Origin: RGIG9608 sp045602425
GTDB taxonomy: Bacteria > Bacteroidota > Bacteroidia > Bacteroidales > Paludibacteraceae
Assembly (NCBI GenBank): GCA_045602425.1
Contig: JAZSBO010000006.1
Span: 127,456-191,455, forward strand
Direction of reading: 5' to 3'
DNA length: 64,000 bases
The position numbers and the translations under genes were made by a program. Positions 54,331-63,591 of the stretch are shown one piece after another. The notes beneath the pieces were generated by a model, which searched no databases, had not been told where the DNA came from, and worked only from the letters and a program-made list of their open reading frames with translations. Within the stretch, counting starts at the first letter, position 1; every line of letters starts with the position of its first letter.

Positions 54331-54361
54331 ACAAAAAGAAAAAACTTTGCAATGCAAAGTT
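54331..54361 (-). terminator. dnaA terminator
   Basis: AACTTTGC, loop ATT, GCAAAGTT on the minus strand, then a T-rich tail. It sits directly before the promoter of the next operon, so dnaA is transcribed alone. Confidence 0.82.
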
Positions 54362-54389
54362 CTTCATTTTACATAAGGGGAAAACATTT

Positions 54390-55790
54390 TTATCTTTTTA
54401 ATAGTTTTTCTATTTCCTCAACATGATTTTTAAATTCCTTGTCTGTATCCATTAAATCGTTAACAACAGAACAAGAGTGCAACACCGTAGCATGATCCCT
54501 ACCTCCTACCGCACGTCCAATCTCCGACAACGATCTTTTAGTCATCTGTTTTGACAAATACATTGCAATATGACGAGCATTAGCAACTTCACGTACTCTT
54601 GATTTCGATGCAACAGAATCTTCCGAAACAGAAAAGTAATTACATACAATTTCTCTAATTTTTTCAGGAGTAAGTTCCAATGGTATCGTATTAACTATTT
54701 TCCCAACTACATTTACTGCCAAATTCATATCTATTTTTTCATCAGTAAAAGTAGAATGTGCCAATAACGACAACAATACACCTTCCAAATCACGAACATT
54801 ATCAACTACATTTTCCGCAATATAATCAATAACATCTTCAGGGATATCCAAACCATCCTTATAAATCTTATTTTTCAAAATTGCCTTACGCAAGTCATAG
54901 TCAGGCTTTTCGATTTCAGCAGTTAACCCCCATTTAAAACGAGTCAACAAACGTTCTTCCATTCCCTGTAAAGCACTCGGAGCTTTATCCGAAGTCAAAA
55001 TTAGTTGTTTACCAAGTTGATGTAAATGGTTGAATATATGAAAAAATGTTTGTTGTGTTTTATCTTTCCCTGACAAGGTTTGTATATCATCTATTATCAA
55101 AACATCTATGCTTTGATAGAAATTCAAAAAATCGTTCAATTTATTAAAACGAACAGCATCGGTAAATTGAATGCAAAACAAATTAGCCGAAACGTAGAGC
55201 ACCCGTTTTTCGGGATTCAATTGTTTTGCCATCAAACCGATAGCTTGAGCAAGATGCGTTTTCCCAACACCCGACTGTCCAAACAAAAACAAGGGATTAA
55301 ATGGCGTACGACCAGGATCGTTCGCAATGCTTACTCCAGCAGTTCTTGCCAACTTATTACAACGTCCTTCTATAAATGTGTTAAAATTATATATAGGATT
55401 TAATTGAGGATCTAAATCTTTAGGAAACACATTATTTGCCCAAGGCAATGTTGGTTCCGACGCCTTTAATATAGTTTTAATAGGTTCCTCTTTTTCCTCT
55501 TGAGCAGAAGGAATAATTGGGGTAGATGATGAGTTTTCTGATTTATCAACCAAAACATTATAAAGCAATTTCGTAGGGCGACCTGCTTCTTTCTCTAATG
55601 TTGCACACAACAATCCCGCATATCTTTCCTCTATAAGCTCGTAAAAAAACATACTAGGGAGTTGCAACAATATCTCATTATGCTCGTATTTTAACGGCAC
55701 AATGGGTGCAAACCAAGTCGTATAAACAGCTTCAGGAACATTATCCTTTAGCACGACCAAACACCTATTCCACAACTCTTGACAATTCAT
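54390..55790 (-). CDS. dnaA: Chromosomal replication initiator DnaA
   Basis: DnaA binds oriC and opens it with ATP. The 466-residue protein has domain I (about 1-80, ELWNRCLVVLKDNVPEAVYTTW-like opening), a linker, AAA+ domain III with GQSGVGKT and Walker B VLIIDDIQ (about 170-245), and domain IV with the DnaA-box helix MTKRSLSEIGRAVGGRDHATVLHS. It is flanked by a full promoter and a terminator. No dnaN or rpmH is beside it, consistent with dnaA not marking a conserved cluster in Bacteroidota. Confidence 0.97.
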   Translation of the reverse strand: MNCQELWNRCLVVLKDNVPEAVYTTWFAPIVPLKYEHNEILLQLPSMFFYELIEERYAGLLCATLEKEAGRPTKLLYNVLVDKSENSSSTPIIPSAQEEKEEPIKTILKASEPTLPWANNVFPKDLDPQLNPIYNFNTFIEGRCNKLARTAGVSIANDPGRTPFNPLFLFGQSGVGKTHLAQAIGLMAKQLNPEKRVLYVSANLFCIQFTDAVRFNKLNDFLNFYQSIDVLIIDDIQTLSGKDKTQQTFFHIFNHLHQLGKQLILTSDKAPSALQGMEERLLTRFKWGLTAEIEKPDYDLRKAILKNKIYKDGLDIPEDVIDYIAENVVDNVRDLEGVLLSLLAHSTFTDEKIDMNLAVNVVGKIVNTIPLELTPEKIREIVCNYFSVSEDSVASKSRVREVANARHIAMYLSKQMTKRSLSEIGRAVGGRDHATVLHSCSVVNDLMDTDKEFKNHVEEIEKLLKR

Positions 55791-55832
55791 TTTTTACTTC
55801 ACTTATTTATCCCTCATTTTTGATTGGGGGAA

Positions 55833-55862
55833 CAAAAGTAGTCCTTTTTCTTATATCACAAA
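55833..55862 (-). promoter_or_regulatory. dnaA promoter
   Basis: On the minus strand TTTG (55862-55859), 18 bases, TACTTTTG (55840-55833); the ATG lies 43 bases past the box. One base short of the usual 19-21 spacing. Confidence 0.65.
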
Positions 55863-56109
55863 AATATATTCGACAAGACCTTTTTTGTTAAAAACTTAAA
55901 CAATTAAAAAACAATCTATTAAACACAACCAACTTGTAATCAATATATTAGCAAAATGCATTATTTTTAACAAATAACTATATTACAAGCATTTACATTC
56001 AATTGTATTTATTTTCATTTGCACAAAAATCCTCCTAACATCTCATTTTAGTAATAAATATAGAGTTAGAAAGATTTCTGTTTTTGTTATTTTTTAGAAT
56101 GTTTATAAA
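55863..56109. other. AT-rich non-coding region between mlaD-like gene and dnaA
   Basis: With the dnaA promoter it makes a gap of 319 bases between two genes on the minus strand. The sequence is very AT-rich, with several TTTTTAACAA-like stretches, but I see no strict DnaA box (TTATCCACA or one-mismatch forms), no gene, and no strong hairpin terminator for the upstream gene. An origin here is possible but not supported. Confidence 0.5.
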
Positions 56110-57009
56110 TTATTTATCCTTCTTTCCAAACAACGAAAAATGCACATAGCGCTTTGGATGCTCTTTCAAATCTTTCAATAAGAGATTTGCACTATTTACC
56201 GTTGAATCTAAATTATTATAAAGCGATTTATCTTTCAAAAGTAAACCTAACGAACCTTCTTTATCGTTTAAACTTTTCGACAACGTTTGTAGGTTCGCCA
56301 TTGTAGAATCAACTTTTGCCAACAATTCAGTATAATCAGCTTCTTTTAAATCTGAGGACACCTTTTTAAAATCCATTGAAATGGAATCTATATTTGCAAT
56401 AACAGAAGGGACTTTTCCATCCATCAAAGAACGCAAGCGTGCTGATGAAACGCTCAGATCATTAGTCATTTTTTCTATTGATGCCAAAGATTTTTTTATT
56501 TCAGGAGATGCGACTAATTGTTGTACACAAAGAATTGTAGAATCAACATCCTCAATGGTTTTATACAGTTTTGGTAAAAATTGTCCTGACAACAAATCCA
56601 TCAATCCTGCCACCTTCACAGAAGCCAACGTATCGCCATCAGCAATATATTCATTTGTTTCTGCCATTGCTAAACGTATAGCCTTACCTCCCATCAATCC
56701 ATCATCAAACATCTCAGCAATCGTTCCTTTAGGGAGTTTAAGATCTTTATCTGTTGTAAATTCTACCAAAAACGGATATTCTTTTGAAAAGTCGTAAGTA
56801 ATATTTTTCACTTGCCCAACTTTATAACCTTTAACATAAACAGGACATGAGGCAACCAACCCCTCTACCGACTCATAATGAGCATAATACTTATTTATAG
56901 GGTCAAACAAATTTATACCCTTCAAATAATTCAATCCAAAATACAAAATGGCTAAAGCAGTTATCACCAACAACGCAATTTTAACCTCTCGTGTAAAAAT
57001 CTTTTTCAT
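56110..57009 (-). CDS. MCE-domain (MlaD-like) lipid-binding protein
   Basis: MlaD-type proteins form rings in the inner membrane that pass phospholipids to an ABC transporter. The 299-residue protein has one N-terminal helix (about 10-28), an MCE domain (about 38-115, YAHYESVEGLVASCPVYVKGYKVGQV), and a long helical C-terminal part with DSTMANLQTLSKSLNDKEGSLGLLL. It starts ten bases after an amidase gene. The ABC partners MlaE and MlaF are not in the window, so it may work with a system encoded elsewhere. Confidence 0.9.
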   Translation of the reverse strand: MKKIFTREVKIALLVITALAILYFGLNYLKGINLFDPINKYYAHYESVEGLVASCPVYVKGYKVGQVKNITYDFSKEYPFLVEFTTDKDLKLPKGTIAEMFDDGLMGGKAIRLAMAETNEYIADGDTLASVKVAGLMDLLSGQFLPKLYKTIEDVDSTILCVQQLVASPEIKKSLASIEKMTNDLSVSSARLRSLMDGKVPSVIANIDSISMDFKKVSSDLKEADYTELLAKVDSTMANLQTLSKSLNDKEGSLGLLLKDKSLYNNLDSTVNSANLLLKDLKEHPKRYVHFSLFGKKDK

Positions 57010-57019
57010 AGCTAATATT

Positions 57020-58102
57020 TTATTTTAACATCGACAATGCTTCTTTTACAGAAATCTTTTCCCCATTCAAAAAGGCAATAATGAAACTATCTCCAAATTT
57101 TTTATCCATATCTTTTTTAAGTTTCTTTATTTCACTATAAGAATTGGTTTCTCCACAGGTATATTTAACCCATCCACCTTCCTCATAATATGCTAAATTC
57201 GTTTCCCCTTTCAGCGATAAATGACCAAGAGGCAAAACTTCTTTTGAAACAAACAATTGCAATTTAAATATTGGCATTATAGTATCGTTGCAATGTTGTT
57301 CTACAACCATTTCTTGTGTGTTTTTTTCTGGTTTAAATTTTAAACCATTTTTTTTATCAAACTCATGTTTATATTGCTCAAAAGCACAAACAATAGACTC
57401 TGCTATAGCATTTTGCCCTTTTTTAGACATCATATAAGATTGATCGCTCGCATTCGACACGAAACCCATTTCGACTAAAACACTTGGCATTTTGGTTTGA
57501 TGTAAAACCCAAAACAAATCTTGACGCACTCCTCTATCTGTTCGGTCTGTTTTTTTTGAAAAATTTTGCTGAATTAAATCCGCCATCTGCAAACTTTGAT
57601 CAATATATTGATCTTGCATAAATTCAAACATAATATACGATTCAGGCGAAGTTGGGTCAAAACCTTGATAACTCTCTCGATCTTTTTCTAACAAAATAAC
57701 AGAATTTTCACGTTTCGCTACTTCAAAGTTCGCACCTGCTTTTGCTAAACCGATCACATAAGTTTCTGTTCCACAAGGGCGTTTCGATTCATTTGAGTTC
57801 GTATGAATACTTATAAACAAATCGCCATTTGCACGATTAGCTATCATCGGACGATCTTTCAATGGCACAGTTTTATCTGAATCTCGCGTATAAATGACCT
57901 TTACATTTGGACAACGTTCCAATATTTTTTTCCCTACCAACAATGCCACATTCAAATTCAAATCTTTCTCTTTGACAATTGTTCCAACAGCTCCAGGATC
58001 TGTACCTCCATGACCAGGATCCAAAACCACGGTAAACTGTTTAGCCGACAATGACACTACAATAAAAAAACAGAAAATCATCAAAAAAAGTTGTCTCTTC
58101 AT
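57020..58102 (-). CDS. N-acetylmuramoyl-L-alanine amidase (Amidase_3)
   Basis: Zinc enzyme that splits the peptide stems from peptidoglycan glycan chains, for example during cell separation. The 360-residue protein has a signal peptide (MKRQLFLMIFCFFIVVSLSA), and the zinc ligands in VLDPGHGGTDPG (His), KEKDLNLN (Glu), FISIHTNSN (His), with catalytic VLVEMGF (Glu). The remaining 120 C-terminal residues are a region of unknown fold that may bind cell wall. The ATG at 58102 is used because a TATTTTTG box lies 21 bases upstream; the open frame to 58159 starts before it. Followed by the mlaD-like gene. Confidence 0.93.
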   Translation of the reverse strand: MKRQLFLMIFCFFIVVSLSAKQFTVVLDPGHGGTDPGAVGTIVKEKDLNLNVALLVGKKILERCPNVKVIYTRDSDKTVPLKDRPMIANRANGDLFISIHTNSNESKRPCGTETYVIGLAKAGANFEVAKRENSVILLEKDRESYQGFDPTSPESYIMFEFMQDQYIDQSLQMADLIQQNFSKKTDRTDRGVRQDLFWVLHQTKMPSVLVEMGFVSNASDQSYMMSKKGQNAIAESIVCAFEQYKHEFDKKNGLKFKPEKNTQEMVVEQHCNDTIMPIFKLQLFVSKEVLPLGHLSLKGETNLAYYEEGGWVKYTCGETNSYSEIKKLKKDMDKKFGDSFIIAFLNGEKISVKEALSMLK

Positions 58103-58123
58103 ATCAAACATTTTCATTCCTTG

Positions 58124-58131
58124 CAAAAATA
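58124..58131 (-). promoter_or_regulatory. Putative -7 box for the amidase-mlaD operon
   Basis: TATTTTTG on the minus strand, 21 bases before the chosen ATG. With the box at 58215 it makes a divergent promoter region between two envelope operons. Confidence 0.6.
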
Positions 58132-58214
58132 CGAAATATTCAACCACAAAAATGCCCATTTTTCAAAAAACAACATTTCAAAAATTTCCTTTAGGGCATT
58201 CGCCTTTAATTCAT

Positions 58215-58243
58215 TAACTTTGCAGATTAAAAAGGTTTATACT
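58215..58243 (+). promoter_or_regulatory. lptD promoter box and ribosome-binding site
   Basis: TAACTTTG (58215-58222) fits TAnnTTTG. AAAAAGG (58229-58235) follows, eight bases before a TTG codon at 58244. No ATG is available in frame between this box and the signal peptide, so these sites decide the start. Confidence 0.6.
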
Positions 58244-60964
58244 TTGTGTAGTAATCTAACATATAAAAAAGGTTCGGGGAAAAATAAATTATTTATTCTT
58301 CTTTTCTCTCTTTGGGTTATTCCTGCTACACTTGTCGGACAGAAAAAATCTAACGATCAGATAGTTAAAGACTCCATCACAATAGAATCTAAAACTCAAC
58401 CAAAGTCAAAAATCGACGCAATTGTTAATTATCAAGCTCGTGATTCTATATTATTATTCGAAAACGGAACAGGATTCCTTTATGGTAAAGCAAATGTTGA
58501 CTATCAACTTCAACGACCTGTTCAACTCGAAGCCGAAATCATTAGACTCGTGATGGATAGTAGTCTTGTATATGCCGAAGGCATTGTCGATAGTGTTGGA
58601 GACCAAATAGGATTCCCTATTTTTCGCGAAGGCGACGATGAATATCGTGCCACTTCGTTAAAATATAATTTCGATAGTCGCAAAGGTTATATCAGACGGG
58701 GAATTACCGAACAAGGCGATGGATACATCGTGGCCGACGAATCAAAAAAAGGTGCCGATGACATGCTTTTTATGCGAAATGGGAAATATACCACTTGCGA
58801 CAATCATGATCATCCGCACTTCTATTTGCAACTAACTAAAGCAAAAGTAAAACCACAACATTATGTTGCAACAGGTCCTGCATATTTGGTTATAGAAGAT
58901 GTACCTCTTCCTATTGCCGTACCTTTTGGATTTTTTCCTTTTACAAAGTCGTATTCATCTGGCATTATTATGCCTTCTTATGGTGACGACTTTACTCGAG
59001 GTTTTTACTTGAAAAACGGAGGATACTACTTTGCTTTAAGCGATTATTTCGATTTAGAGTTAACAGGCGATATTTATACAAAAGGAACATGGGCTCTTTA
59101 TGCTCGTTCGTCATACAAAAAACGCTATAAATTCAGAGGAAACATAAACCTCAGTTACAGAAATGACGTTACCGGTATCAAAGGATTACCAAACTACGCT
59201 CAAAGCCGAAATTTCAGAATGTCGTGGACTCATAGCCAAGATAGTAAGGCAAGCCAATACAGCACATTCTCTGCTTCTGTCGATTTTGCTACTAGTGGTT
59301 ATACTCATAGCAACATCAATCACTACTACAATGCAAATGAATTGGCAAAAAATACCACAAGTTCAAGTATTTCCTACACACAACGATTCCCTGAAAGTCC
59401 TTGGAGTATCTCGGTTACAGCTATGCTTACACAGAGAACAAAAGACTCGGTCATCAATCTCAATCTCCCAAATATGACTTTCTCGATGAGTCGAATCTAC
59501 CCATTCAAAAAGAAAAATAGAGTTGGCAAAGAACGTTGGTACGAAAAAATCTATATGAGTTATACAGGGACATTCGCAAATAGTATCGAAACAAAAGAAA
59601 ACTTGTTGTTTAAAACAAAATTTTCAAAATGGAGAAATGGATTCAAACATCAAATTCCAATTGGAGCTTCGTTTAATATTTTTAAATACATATCTATCAC
59701 ACCAACATTTAACTTCAATTACAAATGGTATTTTAGCCGAGAAGAACGTTCTTGGGACGAACAAAACCAACGCGAAGTGATTGACACAACTGCAGGTTTC
59801 TACAACGTTTACGATTTTAGCCTTGGTGTTAGTATGCAAACAAAAATTTATGGTTTTTACACTCCTATTCGGAAAATTTTTGGCGACAAAGTCGATCGTA
59901 TTCGTCATATCATAACTCCATCTATATCATTCAATTATCACCCCGATTTTAGCGACCCACTATTTAAATTTTACAAGACATACACACAAACCATTATCGA
60001 CAAAAACAACATCAATCGAATACAAACTAAAGAGGTAACGTACTCTCCTTATGCCAATTCGCTTTATGGTGTTCCGGGTAAAGGGACAAGTGGAAGTTTA
60101 GGATTTTCTTTGGCAAACAATCTGGAAATGAAGGTAAAAGACACCTCCGATTCAACCAAAACAAATGCTTACAAAAAAATTAGTTTGATAGACAATTTTT
60201 CTATCAGCGGAAGTTACAATTTTGCAGCCGATTCAATGAAACTTGGTAATTTCAGTACCAACCTTCGGTTGAAAATTACAAAAAAATTTTCCATCAATCT
60301 CAGTGGAGCTTTTGACCCTTACAAATATGCTCTCAACGAAAACGGGAATCCTATACACATCAACAAACTCCGAAAATTTCCTCGATTTTTAGGTACAGGT
60401 ACATCTTTTCAATATACGTTTAACAATGATACATTCAAAAGAAAAGACAAGAAAAATGACGAAGATGAAAATGAAATCGATGCTGACCCTTTAGACGAAG
60501 AAAATGATGAATTTAGCGATGAAGAAAGCAATTCTGAATTTGATGACGAAAAGAAGAAAAAAGATGCAGAAGAAGACGATGATGGCTACCAAAAAATAAC
60601 AATTCCTTGGAGTTTGAGTGTCAATTATTCGATACGATGGGGACAAAGCAATGTTTTCAACAAAGAAAAAATGGAATACGACCGAAAGTTTACACACAAT
60701 TTAAGTCTTTCGGGAAGCATTTCGCCAACTCCACAATGGCATATTTCTTACTCGCTTTCGTACGATTTCAACGCAAAAAAAGTTACCTCTACCAATATTT
60801 CTATCAATAGAGATTTACACTGTTGGATTTTGTCAGCATCAATGAGTCCTTTTGGTTTATACAAGTCGTACACCGTTACCGTAGGAGTCAAATCGGCAAT
60901 GCTACGCGATTTGAAATACGAAAAAAGAAGTGACAATAGCGACAACAATCGCAAATGGTTTTAA
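58244..60964 (+). CDS. lptD: LPS-assembly protein LptD
   Basis: LptD is the outer-membrane barrel that inserts lipopolysaccharide into the outer leaflet. The frame opens at 58091, but the promoter box at 58215 and AAAAAGG before TTG at 58244 point to a TTG start, giving 906 residues and a signal peptide around KLFILLFSLWVIPATLVG. An OstA-like N-terminal domain (about 60-165) precedes the barrel, which contains CDNHDHPHFYLQLTKAKVKP, VPFGFFPFTKSYSSGI and strands to the end. A highly acidic insert lies at about 733-782. LptE is not near. The TTG start is inference; the family is firm. Confidence 0.9.
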   Translation: MCSNLTYKKGSGKNKLFILLFSLWVIPATLVGQKKSNDQIVKDSITIESKTQPKSKIDAIVNYQARDSILLFENGTGFLYGKANVDYQLQRPVQLEAEIIRLVMDSSLVYAEGIVDSVGDQIGFPIFREGDDEYRATSLKYNFDSRKGYIRRGITEQGDGYIVADESKKGADDMLFMRNGKYTTCDNHDHPHFYLQLTKAKVKPQHYVATGPAYLVIEDVPLPIAVPFGFFPFTKSYSSGIIMPSYGDDFTRGFYLKNGGYYFALSDYFDLELTGDIYTKGTWALYARSSYKKRYKFRGNINLSYRNDVTGIKGLPNYAQSRNFRMSWTHSQDSKASQYSTFSASVDFATSGYTHSNINHYYNANELAKNTTSSSISYTQRFPESPWSISVTAMLTQRTKDSVINLNLPNMTFSMSRIYPFKKKNRVGKERWYEKIYMSYTGTFANSIETKENLLFKTKFSKWRNGFKHQIPIGASFNIFKYISITPTFNFNYKWYFSREERSWDEQNQREVIDTTAGFYNVYDFSLGVSMQTKIYGFYTPIRKIFGDKVDRIRHIITPSISFNYHPDFSDPLFKFYKTYTQTIIDKNNINRIQTKEVTYSPYANSLYGVPGKGTSGSLGFSLANNLEMKVKDTSDSTKTNAYKKISLIDNFSISGSYNFAADSMKLGNFSTNLRLKITKKFSINLSGAFDPYKYALNENGNPIHINKLRKFPRFLGTGTSFQYTFNNDTFKRKDKKNDEDENEIDADPLDEENDEFSDEESNSEFDDEKKKKDAEEDDDGYQKITIPWSLSVNYSIRWGQSNVFNKEKMEYDRKFTHNLSLSGSISPTPQWHISYSLSYDFNAKKVTSTNISINRDLHCWILSASMSPFGLYKSYTVTVGVKSAMLRDLKYEKRSDNSDNNRKWF

Positions 60965-60995
60965 ACCTTTGCTGACATATTTACCGAATTTTACT

Positions 60996-61024
60996 TTTGG
61001 CATTATCTTTGAAAAATATTTTTG
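60996..61024 (+). promoter_or_regulatory. Putative clpC promoter
   Basis: TTTG at 60996-60999, 17 bases, then TATTTTTG at 61017-61024; a second box TATCTTTG is at 61004-61011. Either could serve the ATG at 61041. Confidence 0.5.
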
Positions 61025-61040
61025 CAGAAATACTTTGATT

Positions 61041-63539
61041 ATGGATCCACGAAAATATTCCGATAGATTAAAAAATATTCTTATGTTCAGCGGAGAAGAA
61101 GCTGTACGTTTATGTGAAAGTAGTATCATGCCAGAACACCTTTTGCTAGGACTATTGCGTGAAGGCTCTGGGCGTGCAATTGATATTTTAAAACAATTAG
61201 GCGTTGACACGAATATTCTTAAAAAAGAAATAGAACAACGTTGTTCCAATAAAAACATACAAAGCGATATTCCTGACAACATTTCTATGCATTCCACTAC
61301 GGGAGATGTCCTGCATTTTATGCATTTAGAAGCTCGCTCACTCAAGTCAAAGCAAATCGATTCAGAGCATTTGCTACTTGCTTTTTTGAAAGGAGATGAC
61401 AACATTGGGAAGCAAATTCTTCAAGAAAAAAACATTGATTACTATAGCATTCGAGATTTGATTGATGCTAAAAAAGAGATTTCATTACAAGATTCTATCC
61501 CTACAGAAGACGATTTAGACGAGGAATTTGATGAATTTGAAAGCAAAAAAGAGATAAAAACCGTACAAAAAAGCAAAACCACATCCGACACACCTGCTCT
61601 CGACAAATTTGGTTTTGATATGACAAAAGCGGCGGCAGAAAACAAACTCGACCCGATTGTTGGACGCGAAAAAGAGACCGAACGCGTCATTCAAATACTC
61701 AGCCGAAGAAAGAAAAACAACCCAATTTTGATTGGCGAACCCGGGGTTGGTAAAACTGCCATTGTAGAAGGGCTTGCCAATTGCATTGTGCAACATAAAG
61801 TACCACGCCAACTTTGGAACAAGCGTGTTGTTTCGCTCGATATGGCTGGCATTGTAGCAGGAACAAAATATCGTGGGCAATTCGAAGAACGAATAAAAGC
61901 CATTATCAACGAACTGCAAAACAATCCAGACGTCATTCTTTTTATTGACGAGATTCACACTATTATTGGTGCGGGCGGAGCTACAGGTTCGCTCGATGCA
62001 GCCAATATGCTCAAACCAAGCCTTGCTCGTGGCGAGATGCAATGCATTGGAGCGACAACGCTCGACGAATATCGTAAAACAATAGAAAAAGACGGTGCTT
62101 TAGAGCGACGTTTCCAAAAAATTTTAGTAGAACCGACTTCTGCTGACGACACTTTGACCATTCTGAAAAACATTAAATTCAGATACGAAGATCATCACAA
62201 CGTGAAATATTCCGACGAAGCACTTATGGCTTGTGTACGCCTAACCGATCGCTACATCAGCGACCGCTGTTTCCCCGATAAGGCTATAGACGTCCTCGAC
62301 GAAGCTGGTGCAAAAATGCATATCAACTTCACCGAGATACCTGAAGAAATTAAAGTATTAGAGCAAAAAATAGACGAAGCCAACAATTTAAAAATTGAAG
62401 CTTCGAAACGTCAGGACTACGAAGAAGCCGCCAACCAACGCGACATTGCCCGCAAACTCACCGACGAACTGAAAGCGTTCGAAAACAATTGGAAACAAGA
62501 AAACAATGCCGAACCACAAATAATAGACGAAGACCAAATAGCCGAAACCGTAGCTTCGATAACAGGAGTCCCTGCCAAACGTATTGCACAGACCGAAGGC
62601 ATTCGACTAAAACAGATGAACAACATATTGAAAGAAAATATCATAGGACAAAATGATGCTATCAACAAAATAGTAAAATCTATTCAACGCAACCGCGTAG
62701 GCATAAAAGACCCAAACAAACCTATCGGTACGTTTATTTTTCTCGGTCCTACGGGTGTAGGTAAAACGCATCTTGCAAAAAAACTTTCCGAACAAATGTT
62801 CGATAGTCGCGATGCACTTATCCGCATCGATATGAGCGAATACCTTGAAAAGTTCAGTGTTTCTCGCTTGATAGGAGCTCCTCCTGGCTATGTAGGACAC
62901 GAAGATGGCGGACAGCTCACCGAGCGTGTTCGTCGCAAACCTTACTCTGTCATTTTGCTCGACGAGATAGAGAAAGCACACCCCGATGTGTTCAACCTTT
63001 TACTGCAAGTGCTCGACGAAGGCAGACTCACCGACAGCCTTGGGCGTATTGTCGATTTCAAAAACACGATTATCATTATGACCTCGAATGTAGGCTCACG
63101 CCAACTCAAAGATTTTGGCAAAGGCATTGGCTTTGCTTCACAAGCAAAAGACGACAACGAAGTGTCGCAAAGTACCGTGCAGAAAGCATTAAACAAAACG
63201 TTCTCGCCGGAGTTTCTCAACCGTATAGACGACATTGTGATGTTTAACAACTTGACGAAAGCCGACATCAAGCGTATTATCGACTTGGAATTGGCTACGC
63301 TTGGCAAACGACTCGAAAACCTACATCTGCAGATTACATTGAACGACGAAGCGAAACACTTTATTGCCGACAAAGGCTACGATGCACAAAACGGTGCTCG
63401 CCCCTTGAAACGTGCTATACAAAAATATATAGAAGACCCCGTAACCGATTTTCTGCTCGACAATCCGACAGAATACACTACGCTACACTTTACGCTTGCT
63501 GATGACAAAAACTCTTTGCAACTCCACTGCAAAGCATAG
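61041..63539 (+). CDS. clpC: ClpC-type Clp protease ATPase subunit
   Basis: AAA+ unfoldase that feeds proteins to ClpP. The 832-residue chain has two Clp N-repeats (about 3-145), first AAA+ module with GEPGVGKTA (Walker A), a short middle domain containing a UVR motif (KRQDYEEAANQRDIARKL), which separates ClpC from ClpB, and second module GPTGVGKTHL followed by ERVRRKPYSVILLDEIEKAH. The ATG at 61041 (MDPRKYSDRLKN) is chosen over an open frame from 60930, which would start within lptD. No adaptor or clpP gene is adjacent. A strong terminator follows. Confidence 0.95.
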   Translation: MDPRKYSDRLKNILMFSGEEAVRLCESSIMPEHLLLGLLREGSGRAIDILKQLGVDTNILKKEIEQRCSNKNIQSDIPDNISMHSTTGDVLHFMHLEARSLKSKQIDSEHLLLAFLKGDDNIGKQILQEKNIDYYSIRDLIDAKKEISLQDSIPTEDDLDEEFDEFESKKEIKTVQKSKTTSDTPALDKFGFDMTKAAAENKLDPIVGREKETERVIQILSRRKKNNPILIGEPGVGKTAIVEGLANCIVQHKVPRQLWNKRVVSLDMAGIVAGTKYRGQFEERIKAIINELQNNPDVILFIDEIHTIIGAGGATGSLDAANMLKPSLARGEMQCIGATTLDEYRKTIEKDGALERRFQKILVEPTSADDTLTILKNIKFRYEDHHNVKYSDEALMACVRLTDRYISDRCFPDKAIDVLDEAGAKMHINFTEIPEEIKVLEQKIDEANNLKIEASKRQDYEEAANQRDIARKLTDELKAFENNWKQENNAEPQIIDEDQIAETVASITGVPAKRIAQTEGIRLKQMNNILKENIIGQNDAINKIVKSIQRNRVGIKDPNKPIGTFIFLGPTGVGKTHLAKKLSEQMFDSRDALIRIDMSEYLEKFSVSRLIGAPPGYVGHEDGGQLTERVRRKPYSVILLDEIEKAHPDVFNLLLQVLDEGRLTDSLGRIVDFKNTIIIMTSNVGSRQLKDFGKGIGFASQAKDDNEVSQSTVQKALNKTFSPEFLNRIDDIVMFNNLTKADIKRIIDLELATLGKRLENLHLQITLNDEAKHFIADKGYDAQNGARPLKRAIQKYIEDPVTDFLLDNPTEYTTLHFTLADDKNSLQLHCKA

Positions 63540-63542
63540 CAT

Positions 63543-63576
63543 AAAAAAAGCGAACCCGTTTGGGTTCGCTTTTTTA
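63543..63576. terminator. Bidirectional terminator after clpC
   Basis: AGCGAACCC, loop GTTT, GGGTTCGCT with A-rich and T-rich flanks on either side, a nine-base-pair GC-containing stem. It ends clpC on + and the caspase-like gene on the minus strand. Confidence 0.92.
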
Positions 63577-63591
63577 TTTAAGAAAATTCTC

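Noticed and set aside
55791..56109. Chromosomal origin next to dnaA
   Set aside because: The gap is AT-rich, but no DnaA box or iteron was found by eye; GC-skew data would be needed.
60930..61040. Earlier start of clpC inside the end of lptD
   Set aside because: The added 37 residues do not match Clp N-domains, and promoter-like boxes lie after that start.
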